DNA of 64,000 nucleotides from Nevskia sp. (GCA_021732745.1 JAKFUK010000004.1:186001-250000), one strand, 5' to 3'; shown: positions 7,884-15,938, counted from the first letter of the stretch. Program-made: numbers and translations. The notes: generated from the sequence alone by a model not told the origin.

Positions 7884-8846
7884 ATGTTGAGTCGAAATAC
7901 ATTCATCGTTTCAGGAAGCGCGATCGTCACGGTCTCGATGATCATCGCTGCGATCAGCTTGTATCCGCGATCAGCGCATGCGGAAGCAGGAGGCGCGGCC
8001 TGCGAGACTGCTGTTGCCGACATGACACGCGCATCCGAAACCCGAGATGCGGAAGCTGCGAGACGCATCGCGGCCGGAGCAACGGCCTGTGACGGCATCA
8101 CCCGGAAGTGGCTGGACAGCAACGCCGCACGTCTGTGCCATAACGCTGCGCGAACAGCAGCCCTGCCGCCTATCGCGCTGCGCGCTCGCCTAGAGCACTG
8201 TCAGACGCTGGGCGCGTATTGGCGTCTGACGGCAGCGCTGGCTGATCTGGCGTATGAGCGCCGTGAGTTTTCGCTGGCGGCCAAACGCTACGACGGTGCG
8301 CTGAGCCAGATTGCCGAACTGCCGCCGGACGCCCCTGCACCGGAAGCGAGCATCATCGAATCGCTGACCCGGCACGGCGACCAGGCGCGCCTGCTGGCCG
8401 ACGGCTTCATCGGCAGTTCGCGCAGCAGCAACGGGCAGGTGACAGGGCTCGGGGCTTTGTCGACGCGGTCCGTGGTCGTGGTGGAAAGGCATCTTCCGAT
8501 CGGTTTCGAATACAACCAGACCCGCTTCACGCCCGATGGCGAGCGCGCGGCACTTGAACTGCGCGATGCGCTGATCGCGGAATGCCGCAGCCCGGTGAAG
8601 CTGATCGGCCACACCGATGAACGCGGCAGCGACGACTACAACCTCAAGCTCTCAAAGGCGCGCGCGCTAACCGTGGTGGACTTTCTGAAGGCACGCGGCG
8701 TCGGAAACGGTGGCTCCTGTTCACTCAGCCATGACGGCGTGGGCGAAAGCGAGCCGTTCAAGCCGGACGATGCAACCCAGTACACGCAGGAAGACCGATA
8801 CCGCCTCGACCGACGCGTGGATATCGTTTTTGGAGACACACCATGA
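7884..8846 (+). CDS. Exported OmpA-domain protein
   Basis: 320 residues. An N-terminal signal or anchor (IVSGSAIVTVSMIIAAISLY, cleavage near SAHA) is followed by a helical region with six cysteines, mostly in its first half (about 40-180). A C-terminal OmpA/MotB peptidoglycan-binding domain (about 205-320) has IGHTDERGSDDYNLKLSKAR, including the Asp and Arg that contact diaminopimelate. Likely a periplasmic protein tethered to peptidoglycan. It overlaps the next caspase-like gene by 4 bp (ATGA), which implies translational coupling and perhaps a complex that positions the protease at the cell wall. The middle part is not recognised. Confidence 0.85.
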   Translation: MLSRNTFIVSGSAIVTVSMIIAAISLYPRSAHAEAGGAACETAVADMTRASETRDAEAARRIAAGATACDGITRKWLDSNAARLCHNAARTAALPPIALRARLEHCQTLGAYWRLTAALADLAYERREFSLAAKRYDGALSQIAELPPDAPAPEASIIESLTRHGDQARLLADGFIGSSRSSNGQVTGLGALSTRSVVVVERHLPIGFEYNQTRFTPDGERAALELRDALIAECRSPVKLIGHTDERGSDDYNLKLSKARALTVVDFLKARGVGNGGSCSLSHDGVGESEPFKPDDATQYTQEDRYRLDRRVDIVFGDTP

Positions 8847-10396
8847 TGCGCAAGCTGTTGGCCTCGGCATTGACCTCGCTCGCGGTACTGAGCACCACCA
8901 GTTGCAGCACTACTGCCGGGGAAATTCGCGCCCTGACCATCGGCATCGACAACTACGAAAGTCAACGCGATCTCTATGGTTCGGTGAACGACGCCCGCGA
9001 TCTGGCTGCAGCCCTGAAAAGCGTGGGCGCACGCGATGTGACGACTCTGGAAGACCACAAGGCCGACCGCGATTCGATCTTTGCGGCATGGCGGGCGATG
9101 GTGGCGCGTGCAGCGCCGAACGACGTGCTCGTACTGACCATCAGCAGTCACGGTGCCCGTGAACCTGCGCGACGTCCCGATCTCGGCATCGACGGCTACG
9201 AGGAGCCTTTGCTGCTGTCCGGCTTCTCGCGGACCGCACCCGGCAATTACCAGCGCATCTTCGAGAACGAACTACGCGAGGAACTGCAGCGTGCGGGCGA
9301 CCGGCAGGTACTGCTGCTGGTGGATGCCTGTTACAGCGGCAGCCCGACGCGCGATGTTCGCCCTTTGAACGGCCTCGGCAGCCGACTCGGGGACTATGGG
9401 CCGATCGAGAACGATCTGCTGCCTCTGCCGAAGCCCGCAGTCGGTGCAGCTCGGCCGCCGTCGATCGTGCCGAACTGGATCGTGATCGGCGGTTCGCTTG
9501 AAAGTGAACTTGTACATGAGATTCGTGACGACAAGGGTGCCGCACGAGGCCCGGCCAGTCTGATGCTCGGCCGAGCCATCCGTGGCGCGGCCGACGCGGA
9601 TCGCAACGGCGAACTGTCTGTTGGCGAACTTCGCCAATACCTGATCGAAGGGGTACGCAGGACAAGCGACAGTCTGCAGAACGCCACAGTGACATTTGCG
9701 GGCAGCGAGACTCGGTCGCTGTTCAAGACGCCAGCCGTTGCGATAGGCAAGCCGGCACCGCTGCGCTTCGCGTTTCGTGACGAGTCGGCGGCCGACGAAC
9801 GCAAGCTGGCCGCTGAATTGCGCAATGTGGAGCTGGTGACGGTCCGGCAAGCTCGACTGGTCTGGGACCGGAAATCAGGCAAGGTGCAGAGCGATGGCGG
9901 TGACCATGTCGGCGACGCTGCGTCGATTGCCGAATTGCAGCCAATCATCGACAAGTGGCGTCTGATTGCTTACATCGACTCCGAAGCGCGGGCCGAGCCG
10001 CTGAGGCTGCGGCTTAATGGCGGCGATCGGATCTATCGCGAGGGCGAGACCGTGTCGGTCACGGCCGATGCTCGACGTGAGCGACTGCTGCTGGTCAATC
10101 TTGCGCGTGACGGCACCGTACAAAAGCTATACCCGCACACGCCGAACGCGGCCGTGACGCCTATCGACACCGCTCATCCGTTTCAGACGCCCGAGTTCAT
10201 GGTCACCCCTCCCTTTGGCCAGGACGAGGTCATCGCGATCAACGCCGCGACCCTGCCCGAGGCGTGGCTGGCGGCCGTCAACATACTGGATGGCAAACTG
10301 GCATCCGAAGACTTGCTGACGCTACTTCACGGCTGGGTAACGTCCTCGCCGGGAATGTCAATTGGACGGGTGGGGCTGTACACCGCAGAGCGTTGA
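8843..10396 (+). CDS. Caspase-like lipoprotein with EF-hand loop and DUF4384
   Basis: 517 residues. The N-terminus resembles a lipoprotein signal ending LSTTSC (Cys21); the lipobox is not perfect. The caspase-like domain runs from about 28 to 280, with RALTIGIDNYES, His103 in SSHG and Cys163 in VDACYSG, so the dyad is intact. Within it, residues 251-262 read DADRNGELSVGE, a canonical EF-hand calcium loop (acidic or polar at 1, 3, 5, 9 and 12, Gly at 6). Calcium control is known for metacaspases but usually without an EF-hand, so this is notable. The C-terminal 130 residues match DUF4384. It is translationally coupled to the OmpA-domain gene. Confidence 0.88.
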   Translation: MMRKLLASALTSLAVLSTTSCSTTAGEIRALTIGIDNYESQRDLYGSVNDARDLAAALKSVGARDVTTLEDHKADRDSIFAAWRAMVARAAPNDVLVLTISSHGAREPARRPDLGIDGYEEPLLLSGFSRTAPGNYQRIFENELREELQRAGDRQVLLLVDACYSGSPTRDVRPLNGLGSRLGDYGPIENDLLPLPKPAVGAARPPSIVPNWIVIGGSLESELVHEIRDDKGAARGPASLMLGRAIRGAADADRNGELSVGELRQYLIEGVRRTSDSLQNATVTFAGSETRSLFKTPAVAIGKPAPLRFAFRDESAADERKLAAELRNVELVTVRQARLVWDRKSGKVQSDGGDHVGDAASIAELQPIIDKWRLIAYIDSEARAEPLRLRLNGGDRIYREGETVSVTADARRERLLLVNLARDGTVQKLYPHTPNAAVTPIDTAHPFQTPEFMVTPPFGQDEVIAINAATLPEAWLAAVNILDGKLASEDLLTLLHGWVTSSPGMSIGRVGLYTAER

Positions 10397-10423
10397 ACGA
10401 GCACCACGGATAGGTGAAGCAGC

Positions 10424-10894
10424 TTATTGCGGAAGTTGGGTTTGCCGCGATATCGCGTCCAGCAGATGAAGCGTTCGTGCACACGGCGTGTCGAAGTACT
10501 TGCGAAGCGCCTCTGAGAACGGCGAATCCCCGGGTGCGACCTGGGCGAACAAGGTCATGCATGAGCGGAACTTCAGGTGATCCGGGCTGCCGAAAATTTG
10601 CATGGCGGACTTTCCGATCAGCCGATTGACGATCTCCGTGCAGCGCAACAACCCCGGGCCGAGAACAGGATGTTCGAGGTAGGCTCGTGCTTCGTCGATG
10701 GATCGGATTGCGTAGCGAACCGAATCCGGGCTTCGCCCGAGGCCCGCGAGCTGCGGAAAGACAAACCACATCCAGTGGGATTGCTTGCGACCGGCAAGCA
10801 GTTCACTGACGGCCGCTCCAAGACTGCCCTCTTGCGCTTCAACGAAGCTGGACAGTCGATCACCAAAGTCCCGTGGACGGGGGCGCTCGTTCAT
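10424..10894 (-). CDS. DUF1810 family protein
   Basis: 156 residues, cytoplasmic. The family signature is clear: GRKQSHWMWFVFPQLAGLGRSPDSVRYAI near residues 35-63, then AYLEHPVLGPGLLRCTEIV and HLKFRSCMTLF. Members are small proteins of roughly 140-160 residues whose function has not been settled. The gene is convergent with the caspase-like lipoprotein gene (27 bp between stops) and divergent from the exported protein at 11018, with a CATCCCGAT site in between. It seems to be a bystander or a decay-tolerant insertion in the cluster. Confidence 0.85.
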   Translation of the reverse strand: MNERPRPRDFGDRLSSFVEAQEGSLGAAVSELLAGRKQSHWMWFVFPQLAGLGRSPDSVRYAIRSIDEARAYLEHPVLGPGLLRCTEIVNRLIGKSAMQIFGSPDHLKFRSCMTLFAQVAPGDSPFSEALRKYFDTPCARTLHLLDAISRQTQLPQ

Positions 10895-10950
10895 GGATCA
10901 CCGACAGGTTGCTTTCAAAGGATGCATGTCTTGTCGGCCAGCCCCAAAAG

Positions 10951-10959
10951 CATCCCGAT
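10951..10959 (+). promoter_or_regulatory. CATCCCGAT motif upstream of 11018 gene
   Basis: Perfect copy in AAAAGCATCCCGATGATGA, 58 bp before the start at 11018. The surrounding CATC/GATG gives partial dyad symmetry. Confidence 0.6.
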
Positions 10960-11017
10960 GATGAACTTGAAGCTGTTGGCCGAGGTGGCCGGCGGCAACT
11001 GGCCATCGAGGATTCCC

Positions 11018-11461
11018 ATGAAGCTGAAATTGCTGAACGCAGCGCTGTCGACCCTGGTGCTGGGGGTTTTCGTAGGCCAGGCTCGGGCCGATCTGGTGGT
11101 GGAATATGCTGAATCGACCGACTGGGCTGGTCCATGGGCGGGTCTCGAAACTGTTATCAGCGTCAACGATTACGGCGCTGGCATCATCGTCATTCATGGC
11201 ATAGACGCCGGCTCATCGTTCACCTGTACCGGCCTGCGGTTAGAGCAGGTCGTCAACTGTGCTGGTTCCGGGCTACAGCATGTGGGTAACAAGGTTTACG
11301 CATATTCAGGCCGATTCGAGCTTCATCCCGATGGTGCTCTGTCCGAGACTTGGGAGGCGGTATGGGAAAGCGACGGCAAGGCGTTCCCGCGAAATGGAAA
11401 AAACAGGTATCAGCGCGGCTTTCGCGCCCCTTCGGTACCCGGTGGTCAAGGGTCGCGCTAG
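11018..11461 (+). CDS. Secreted hypothetical protein, 147 aa
   Basis: The start at ATG 11018 is preceded by GAGG and begins a clear Sec signal peptide (MKLKLLNAALSTLVLGVF, cleavage after GQARA). The mature part is about 120 residues, with two cysteines (FTCTGLRLEQVVNCAG) likely to form a disulfide, aromatic-rich beta-strand-like segments and a basic C-terminus. I do not recognise a family. The predicted periplasmic location matches the other products of this cluster, and it carries the shared upstream motif. It could be a substrate, an inhibitor or an accessory factor; nothing in the sequence decides. Confidence 0.7.
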   Translation: MKLKLLNAALSTLVLGVFVGQARADLVVEYAESTDWAGPWAGLETVISVNDYGAGIIVIHGIDAGSSFTCTGLRLEQVVNCAGSGLQHVGNKVYAYSGRFELHPDGALSETWEAVWESDGKAFPRNGKNRYQRGFRAPSVPGGQGSR

Positions 11462-11513
11462 TGGCGACGGTCTGTCCTGGGCGCCTATCCCGACCGCGTG
11501 CCAAGTGCCGGAC

Positions 11514-11522
11514 CATCCCGAT
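11514..11522 (+). promoter_or_regulatory. CATCCCGAT motif upstream of 11572 gene
   Basis: Perfect copy in GGACCATCCCGATATCGTA, 49 bp before ATG 11572, heading the likely operon 11572-14127. Confidence 0.6.
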
Positions 11523-11571
11523 ATCGTAGTAACCGTGTAAGACGGCGCAGATCGCTGTCAGGAGAGTACCC

Positions 11572-11994
11572 ATGTCAGATTTCTTGAAAACGGTTCGACT
11601 GATTGTCGACCATGCCATTGCCAAGGAAGAGCATCGCGCGCTGGCGGAAGAACTGCGCGAGCGCACGCTGAGCTTCGCGCTCAAGGCTGCCTCGACGAGT
11701 GAGGCTGCTCGGCTGCCAGAGCAGCCTTGGCAGGATTCCAAGCGCCAGATGAGCATGCAGGTGACAGCCGCTGAGGGTCGCCTCAATGTGACGCTGCAGA
11801 CGCAGGGCTATCGCGCGCAGCAGCGATACGCACGCCGCTCTGCCCGCTTTTCGGCAAACATTGATGGTCAGTCGGTCATCGAACAGCGATTCCGCTTCAG
11901 TGCGGAGGGTCTCGGAGTCGTGGTTGTTGGAGATACGCCCGAGATCCGGTCGTCGCTCGCGGCCGCAAGACTGATTCTCGATCCGGATTGCTGA
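11572..11994 (+). CDS. Hypothetical protein, 140 aa
   Basis: An AGGAGA ribosome site precedes the ATG. There is no signal peptide. The N-terminal 55 residues form a charged helix (HAIAKEEHRALAEELRERTL) and the remainder looks like beta strands (RLNVTLQTQGYRAQQRYA). I recognise no family. It is 7 bp from the next gene and the three genes 11572, 12002 and 13306 are almost contiguous, so it is likely to work with the Lon-like membrane protein. Confidence 0.7.
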   Translation: MSDFLKTVRLIVDHAIAKEEHRALAEELRERTLSFALKAASTSEAARLPEQPWQDSKRQMSMQVTAAEGRLNVTLQTQGYRAQQRYARRSARFSANIDGQSVIEQRFRFSAEGLGVVVVGDTPEIRSSLAAARLILDPDC

Positions 11995-12001
11995 TCCTCC
12001 C

Positions 12002-13321
12002 ATGGTCGTAGCCACTACAGTCGCGACCGACGCGGTGTTTGTCCAGCCGGCTTCGGAAACCGAACGCGCCGTGCTGATTCCGCTTGCCGGCGGAGAGCGT
12101 CCCACGGTAGGCACCGTCTGCGCCGATTTCTTTCAGCCTCAGGCGACTTCCGATGGCCTCGAGCCGCAGATTCGCGAGCTTCGGGATATCGGGCTTTACG
12201 AAGCGGCAATGACCGCAAGAAGCGCGGTGATGCGTTTTTTCCCGATGTCTGCGGCTGAGCCTGGGATTGGCCATGTGCGCCTGTACCCACTGAACCCGGG
12301 AGAATTCGACGGTTTGCAGGATTCGAATTCGGAGAGTGCGCAACTGGGTCTTGCCGTCGCCTTCATGCTGACCCGCACCCAAAGCCGTCCTCGCCTGATC
12401 ATGGCGACGGGCGCCATTGAAATGAAGGACGCAATGAGCACGGTGGAGATACGCCCTGTTCATCATGTTCGGGAGAAGTTGCGCGCGTTCATGGCGCACC
12501 ACCGTTCTCGCGGCGCTTCGGCGATCCCGTCCGTCATCGTGCTGCCCAAATGCGATCCGGACAAAGTGCTGATCCGGGAGCGACATCACGAAGCGATCGC
12601 AGAATTTGAAGCGGCGGGTGCAACCGTTCTGACGGCCGAAACATTGAGCGACGTGATCGCTGCGCTTGATCTGAAGCAACCATGGCTGACGCCCGCCCAG
12701 CGCAGCCGGCAGTTCCGCTTGCGCTTGCTGCGGACCGCACTTTTGATGACAGCGGCAATCGGTCTGCTTGCAGCAGCACAAGGCATCTACGGGAGATGGC
12801 TGGATCGGAAACTACCGATAGAATTCGCAACGACGCTCGATCGAGAACAGGTGGTCACGCGCTTTCCGGTTCAGACAACGAGTTCCCTACCTGATACTTC
12901 GCGATCTCAGTTAGCTCCACTGTGCGAAGGAGCCCCCCCCGGTGTACTGATCGGGCATTGGCTCGGAGTGGGGGCGCGGGCCACGAATGATGAGGTGCCG
13001 CGCACATGGGCAGTGATTGCTGTGTCCCCTGGTCAGGTCAAGATTCAGAGAGAAGGCTTGTCGATCGATCCGAGCGGAAATGTATCCGGCGCACTTCAAG
13101 TGGTCGGTGAGCCTGAATCCATGCTCGTCGGTTTGTTGGCTTGGCGTAGAAGAGAGCCTGATCTCGCCGCGACTGAAAGTAAATTGCGCAGTGCACTACA
13201 TGGGATTTCATCTGAAGAATGGGTTGCGCGCGCACGTAATGTAATTCCGCAGCTTGTTCCAGGTGCTGTCCTGACCGTTGTACAGACGTTGCCGGAAGGT
13301 TATCCATGCGTTCGTCTGTGA
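12002..13321 (+). CDS. Membrane protein with Lon-protease-like (S16-like) domain
   Basis: 439 residues. Residues 105-190 resemble the Lon proteolytic fold: SESAQLGLAVAFML aligns with the GPSAGL catalytic-serine block (Ser112), IMATGAIE with the strand MTGEI, and VREKLRAF with the catalytic-lysine block LKEKLLAA (Lys159), followed by a VIVLPK strand. The Ser-Lys spacing (47) is close to that of Lon (43). No AAA+ ATPase domain is present. One membrane segment (about 243-263, RTALLMTAAIGLLAAAQGIY) separates this N-terminal part from a C-terminal domain of about 175 residues, probably periplasmic. The Lon relation is my inference from motif order. It overlaps the next gene by 16 bp. Confidence 0.65.
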   Translation: MVVATTVATDAVFVQPASETERAVLIPLAGGERPTVGTVCADFFQPQATSDGLEPQIRELRDIGLYEAAMTARSAVMRFFPMSAAEPGIGHVRLYPLNPGEFDGLQDSNSESAQLGLAVAFMLTRTQSRPRLIMATGAIEMKDAMSTVEIRPVHHVREKLRAFMAHHRSRGASAIPSVIVLPKCDPDKVLIRERHHEAIAEFEAAGATVLTAETLSDVIAALDLKQPWLTPAQRSRQFRLRLLRTALLMTAAIGLLAAAQGIYGRWLDRKLPIEFATTLDREQVVTRFPVQTTSSLPDTSRSQLAPLCEGAPPGVLIGHWLGVGARATNDEVPRTWAVIAVSPGQVKIQREGLSIDPSGNVSGALQVVGEPESMLVGLLAWRRREPDLAATESKLRSALHGISSEEWVARARNVIPQLVPGAVLTVVQTLPEGYPCVRL

Positions 13322-14127
13322 GCACAACGCAGCAACTCAAAATTGTGCTTGCGCTGACTTTGATCGCATTGGCTTCAATAGGCGTACGACAGTGGTTGCC
13401 CGTGGCTATGGCTGCCGAAGAAGATGTCGGCCTATCGGCGAAGGAAGCGAGACGCACTCTCGTAGAGTTAGTGGGCCGCTTCCGAGAGGCGCCGAATGTC
13501 CGTTTCCGGATCATTGCCTTGCTGTCTCCGAGCTGCGCGACCCGGGCTTGTATCGCGGAAGGCGACGAGGCGATACAGCAGGTGCAGTCGATACTGTCGG
13601 ACCTAGAACGGCAGGAGCCATCGATCAAGCAGGCGGTCGAAAGAAAGCGCATCAGCATTCTGACGGACGAACTGACCGCGCCAATGCTAGAAGCGCGCTA
13701 CCGCTTTGAACTTATATCGGACCCTATTCAAGAAGATGCGACTTGTCCTGTCCAGGTGATGGTCAACGATCAACAACGCTCCCCAATAGTTCAAGTTCGC
13801 AACCTACGGTTAGTTGCGGGTAGTCAAGCAATACTCCGACCTGGCACCCGCGTCGAAGTCGCAGCTGCCAGCGTCTTAGAGCCGGTCGCCCTCAGCGTCA
13901 GCAGGGGCGGCAGCACAAATCAAAAAATGAAGCACAGTCTTGGAGGTGATTCCTTGCTGCTCACTTTCACGCGAGATCCCCTGCATCTTTCCTACAGTCC
14001 TGATCGAGCAGCAGTAGATCAAGCTGATGCAAGTCCCCGAGCTTTGGGAGATATCATCTTGGGCATCCAAGCTGACGGAGACTCTCGGAAAGCTTGCGAA
14101 TGGAATCTCCTTCCTGGCACGCCATAA
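13306..14127 (+). CDS. Exported or membrane-anchored hypothetical protein, 273 aa
   Basis: A signal anchor (KIVLALTLIALASIGV) is followed by about 240 periplasmic residues. Residues 40-130 are predicted helical (AKEARRTLVELVGRFREA, VQSILSDLERQEPSIKQAV); the C-terminal half is strand-rich and includes two cysteines. No family is recognised. Codon usage is less GC-rich than in genes further left. The 16-bp overlap with the Lon-like gene implies coupled translation and a partner protein in the same membrane. Confidence 0.65.
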   Translation: MRSSVSTTQQLKIVLALTLIALASIGVRQWLPVAMAAEEDVGLSAKEARRTLVELVGRFREAPNVRFRIIALLSPSCATRACIAEGDEAIQQVQSILSDLERQEPSIKQAVERKRISILTDELTAPMLEARYRFELISDPIQEDATCPVQVMVNDQQRSPIVQVRNLRLVAGSQAILRPGTRVEVAAASVLEPVALSVSRGGSTNQKMKHSLGGDSLLLTFTRDPLHLSYSPDRAAVDQADASPRALGDIILGIQADGDSRKACEWNLLPGTP

Positions 14128-14272
14128 TGATGGCCTAATGATTTTCCGAAACTTACTCGTTACGGCTTAAATTCCAGCTTTCGTTAAGCCGAGCGTAATT
14201 GCATCTCGATTTGGCTGATGCCCTCTGCATAGTTATCAGCAAACGCTCACGTCGCCGATGAACCTGCCGAAT

Positions 14273-14281
14273 CATCCCGAT
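14273..14281 (+). promoter_or_regulatory. CATCCCGAT motif upstream of small membrane protein
   Basis: Perfect copy in GAATCATCCCGATTAATGATC, 66 bp before ATG 14348. ATCAT/ATGAT arms give it dyad symmetry. Confidence 0.6.
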
Positions 14282-14347
14282 TAATGATCGAGGCTTGGTT
14301 ACTCGCCACCGACCTCGAAAGCAAAGGCGAATAATTCGGAGATTTCG

Positions 14348-14617
14348 ATGAAATACGATGCAAATGTGATCGTGCAGTTCGCGGAGCGCCTGTATTCGAA
14401 GGCAAATTCGGTGATCATCCGCCATGCGATTCTAGGGTTGTTGATCGGAGCCGCCATTGGCTACTCGGCTGGCAAGAGCACGACGATCGCCGCAGTTGCC
14501 GCCGTTGGTATCGGCATTGTCGGCTACCTGATGGGTGTCGAGAAGGCATTCCAGTACAAGCTGCAGGCGCAAACGGCGTTGTGCCAGGTTCAGATCGAGG
14601 TCAACACGCGGGCGTGA
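14348..14617 (+). CDS. Small two-helix membrane protein, 89 aa
   Basis: ATG follows CGGAG. Two hydrophobic helices (about 28-43, IIRHAILGLLIGAAIGYSAG, and 46-64, IAAVAAVGIGIVGYLMG) are rich in glycine with GxxxG-like spacing, typical of helix packing or oligomers. The N-terminus is charged and the C-terminus short and polar. The family is not recognised. It carries the shared upstream motif and is followed by a terminator-like hairpin, so it is the last member of the cluster and transcribed alone. Confidence 0.75.
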   Translation: MKYDANVIVQFAERLYSKANSVIIRHAILGLLIGAAIGYSAGKSTTIAAVAAVGIGIVGYLMGVEKAFQYKLQAQTALCQVQIEVNTRA

Positions 14618-14633
14618 TGTAGCGCGAATTCGG

Positions 14634-14660
14634 ACCCGTGTGGAAGTTATCCGCACGGGT
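14634..14660 (+). terminator. Terminator-like hairpin
   Basis: ACCCGTG (14634-14640) pairs with CACGGGT (14654-14660), 17 bp after the stop of the small membrane protein. The following T-run is weak (CTGGTTTGT), so termination may be partial. Confidence 0.45.
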
Positions 14661-15033
14661 CTGGTTTGTATCGCGCTGCAGTGCGGCAACCGAGGGGCAG
14701 CCCGGCGGTTTCCTCCGACCAAGCGAGCACGGCATCGAGGGCGACGGCCGGTGCCGGGGCATAGCTGCTTAATCAGTCCAAGTTTTTGTCCGCATCCCCG
14801 TTGGTATCAGGGGAAGGGGGCTGCTGAGTTTGGACCACCATCCAACTGCCATGCCAACCCGGGGTGCTGAGTCCAAGGCATCGGGGGTTGGCGTGTCGTG
14901 CCGCCTTGCCTTGTAAACCTTTATACCGAACCACTGTCCATGTGGGTCTGCGGCTCGTTGATCACCAGTTGCTCTCCTTCTGCCGTCAGCAGCAACTCTC
15001 GTGGCGTGATCCCGCTACATCGATCCTCTCAAG
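14661..15033. other. Intergenic, degenerate sequence at the island edge
   Basis: No intact gene. On the minus strand about 14925-15027 reads as a stray C-terminal peptide (ELLLTAEGEQLVINEPQTHM, then DSGSV and a stop) preceded closely by an in-frame stop, probably the tail of a lost gene. Confidence 0.4.
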
Positions 15034-15124
15034 GGTGGCCGGCATCCGTCGGAATGCCCGGCCGGCTTCGCTCGGAAGGGGTGGCCGGCTTGCCTCGGAA
15101 TCAGTGGTCGCCTTCGCTCGGAGT
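15034..15124. repeat. Four tandem 23-bp repeats, IS21-type terminal repeats
   Basis: The unit TGGCCGGCTTCGCTCGGAA recurs at exactly 23-bp intervals (key positions 15036, 15059, 15082 and 15105) with a few changes in each copy. Repeats of this look occur at the ends of IS21-family elements, where the transposase binds. No istA or istB gene remains, so this is a relic. Confidence 0.55.
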
Positions 15125-15131
15125 ACGCACC

Positions 15132-15467
15132 TTAGCGCGCGAGGCTTAACAAGCGGTCTGCAAAGGTAGTTACCAAATACACCGACAAACAATCCGGTGG
15201 TCGTCCATTGCCCACGATGATCGCCAGCATTGCGGTCAGGGACATGCGCTGGTAGTTCAAGTTGCTGGTAAAAGCACGCCGATCAGCCCCTGATATTTGC
15301 GGCTTGGTTTCCGGGTGCGTGTGCCAGTAGCCCACAAACCACAGACCCTTGCTAATCAAGTCTTCAACCTCTCGCTGACAACGGCCGGGATTGAGCTGAA
15401 GAGAACTCAGCGTTGCCTGGTCATCGCGATGAGGAGGCGTCGCATGGGTAAGGGTTCTACCCCGCTT
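15132..15467 (-). pseudogene. JAB/MPN (JAMM) isopeptidase-like gene, N-terminally truncated
   Basis: About 111 codons are readable, down to a stop at 15132. The segment GLWFVGYWHTHPETKPQISG, then ADRRAF, is a JAMM zinc motif (HxHP...SxxD), preceded by ATPPHRDD and followed by MLAIIVG and VYLVT, as in bacterial JAB proteins. The upstream metal-binding Glu and the first strands are missing because an in-frame TGA and IS3 debris lie beyond 15467. A TTG at 15359 could start only a 75-residue remnant. Bacterial JAB proteins of this sort accompany E1/E2-like proteins in CBASS and related defence operons (for example Cap3). No such partner is left here. Confidence 0.7.
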
Positions 15468-15490
15468 TCACGGACGGTTTGGTAAGAGCT

Positions 15491-15585
15491 AGAAACTGCT
15501 GATCTCGCTTGGCGACTCTCCGTCGCATTCGAGGATTGTGGAACCGCTCGATGTAGTCAAACACGTCGGCCTTGGCGGCGTTCAG
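15491..15585 (-). pseudogene. IS3-family transposase C-terminal fragment (oldest layer)
   Basis: On the minus strand it encodes NAAKADVFDYIERFHNPRMR, then RRVAKRDQQF, the end of an IS3-type OrfB integrase domain. It stops abruptly where the terminal repeat of a second IS3 element begins at 15586, so the second element inserted into this one. Confidence 0.6.
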
Positions 15586-15938
15586 TGAACCGCCCCGGCT
15601 TTCCTAGAGACTCGTTTGTGTGAGTCACGCCGCTTTGGCGTACTCGGTGAATTTCGAATAGTAGGCGGCTTCTGCTTCGGCTGGCGGGATGTTGCCGATG
15701 GGTTCCAGCAGTCGGCGGTGGTTGAACCAGTCGACCCAGTTGAGCGTGGCCCACTCGACGTCTTCGCGGCGCGGCCAGGATGGCTTCCGGTGGAACACCT
15801 CGGCCTTGTACAAGCCGTTGATGGTCTCGGCCAAGGCATTGTCGTAGGAGTCCCCGACGCTGCCGACGGAGGGCTCCAGCCCGGCATCGACGAGGCGCTC
15901 GGTGTAGCGAATCGATACGTATTGCCCGGGTTCAAGGA
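15586..15938 (-). mobile_element. IS3-family element, 3' part only
   Basis: The element end is TGAACCGCCCCGGCTTTCCT at 15586. Inside, codons up to the stop at 15625 encode the OrfB C-terminus: SIRYTERLVDAGLEPSVGSV, YDNALAETINGLYKAEVFH and DWFNHRRLLEPIGNIPPAEA. The first two-thirds of the transposase, including the first catalytic Asp, are missing because the IS30 element starts at about 15939. Not functional. Confidence 0.8.

Noticed and set aside
1158-14281. CATCCCGAT as a flagellar sigma-28 -10 element (GCCGATAA-like)
   Set aside because: No TAAA -35 box at the required spacing in any copy, and no motility genes in the cluster.
15034-15124. CRISPR array
   Set aside because: The 23-bp units are directly contiguous with no spacers, and no cas gene is present.
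14898-15149. Plus-strand frame across the IS21-like repeats
   Set aside because: Its sequence is made of repeat units and the antisense of a gene tail.
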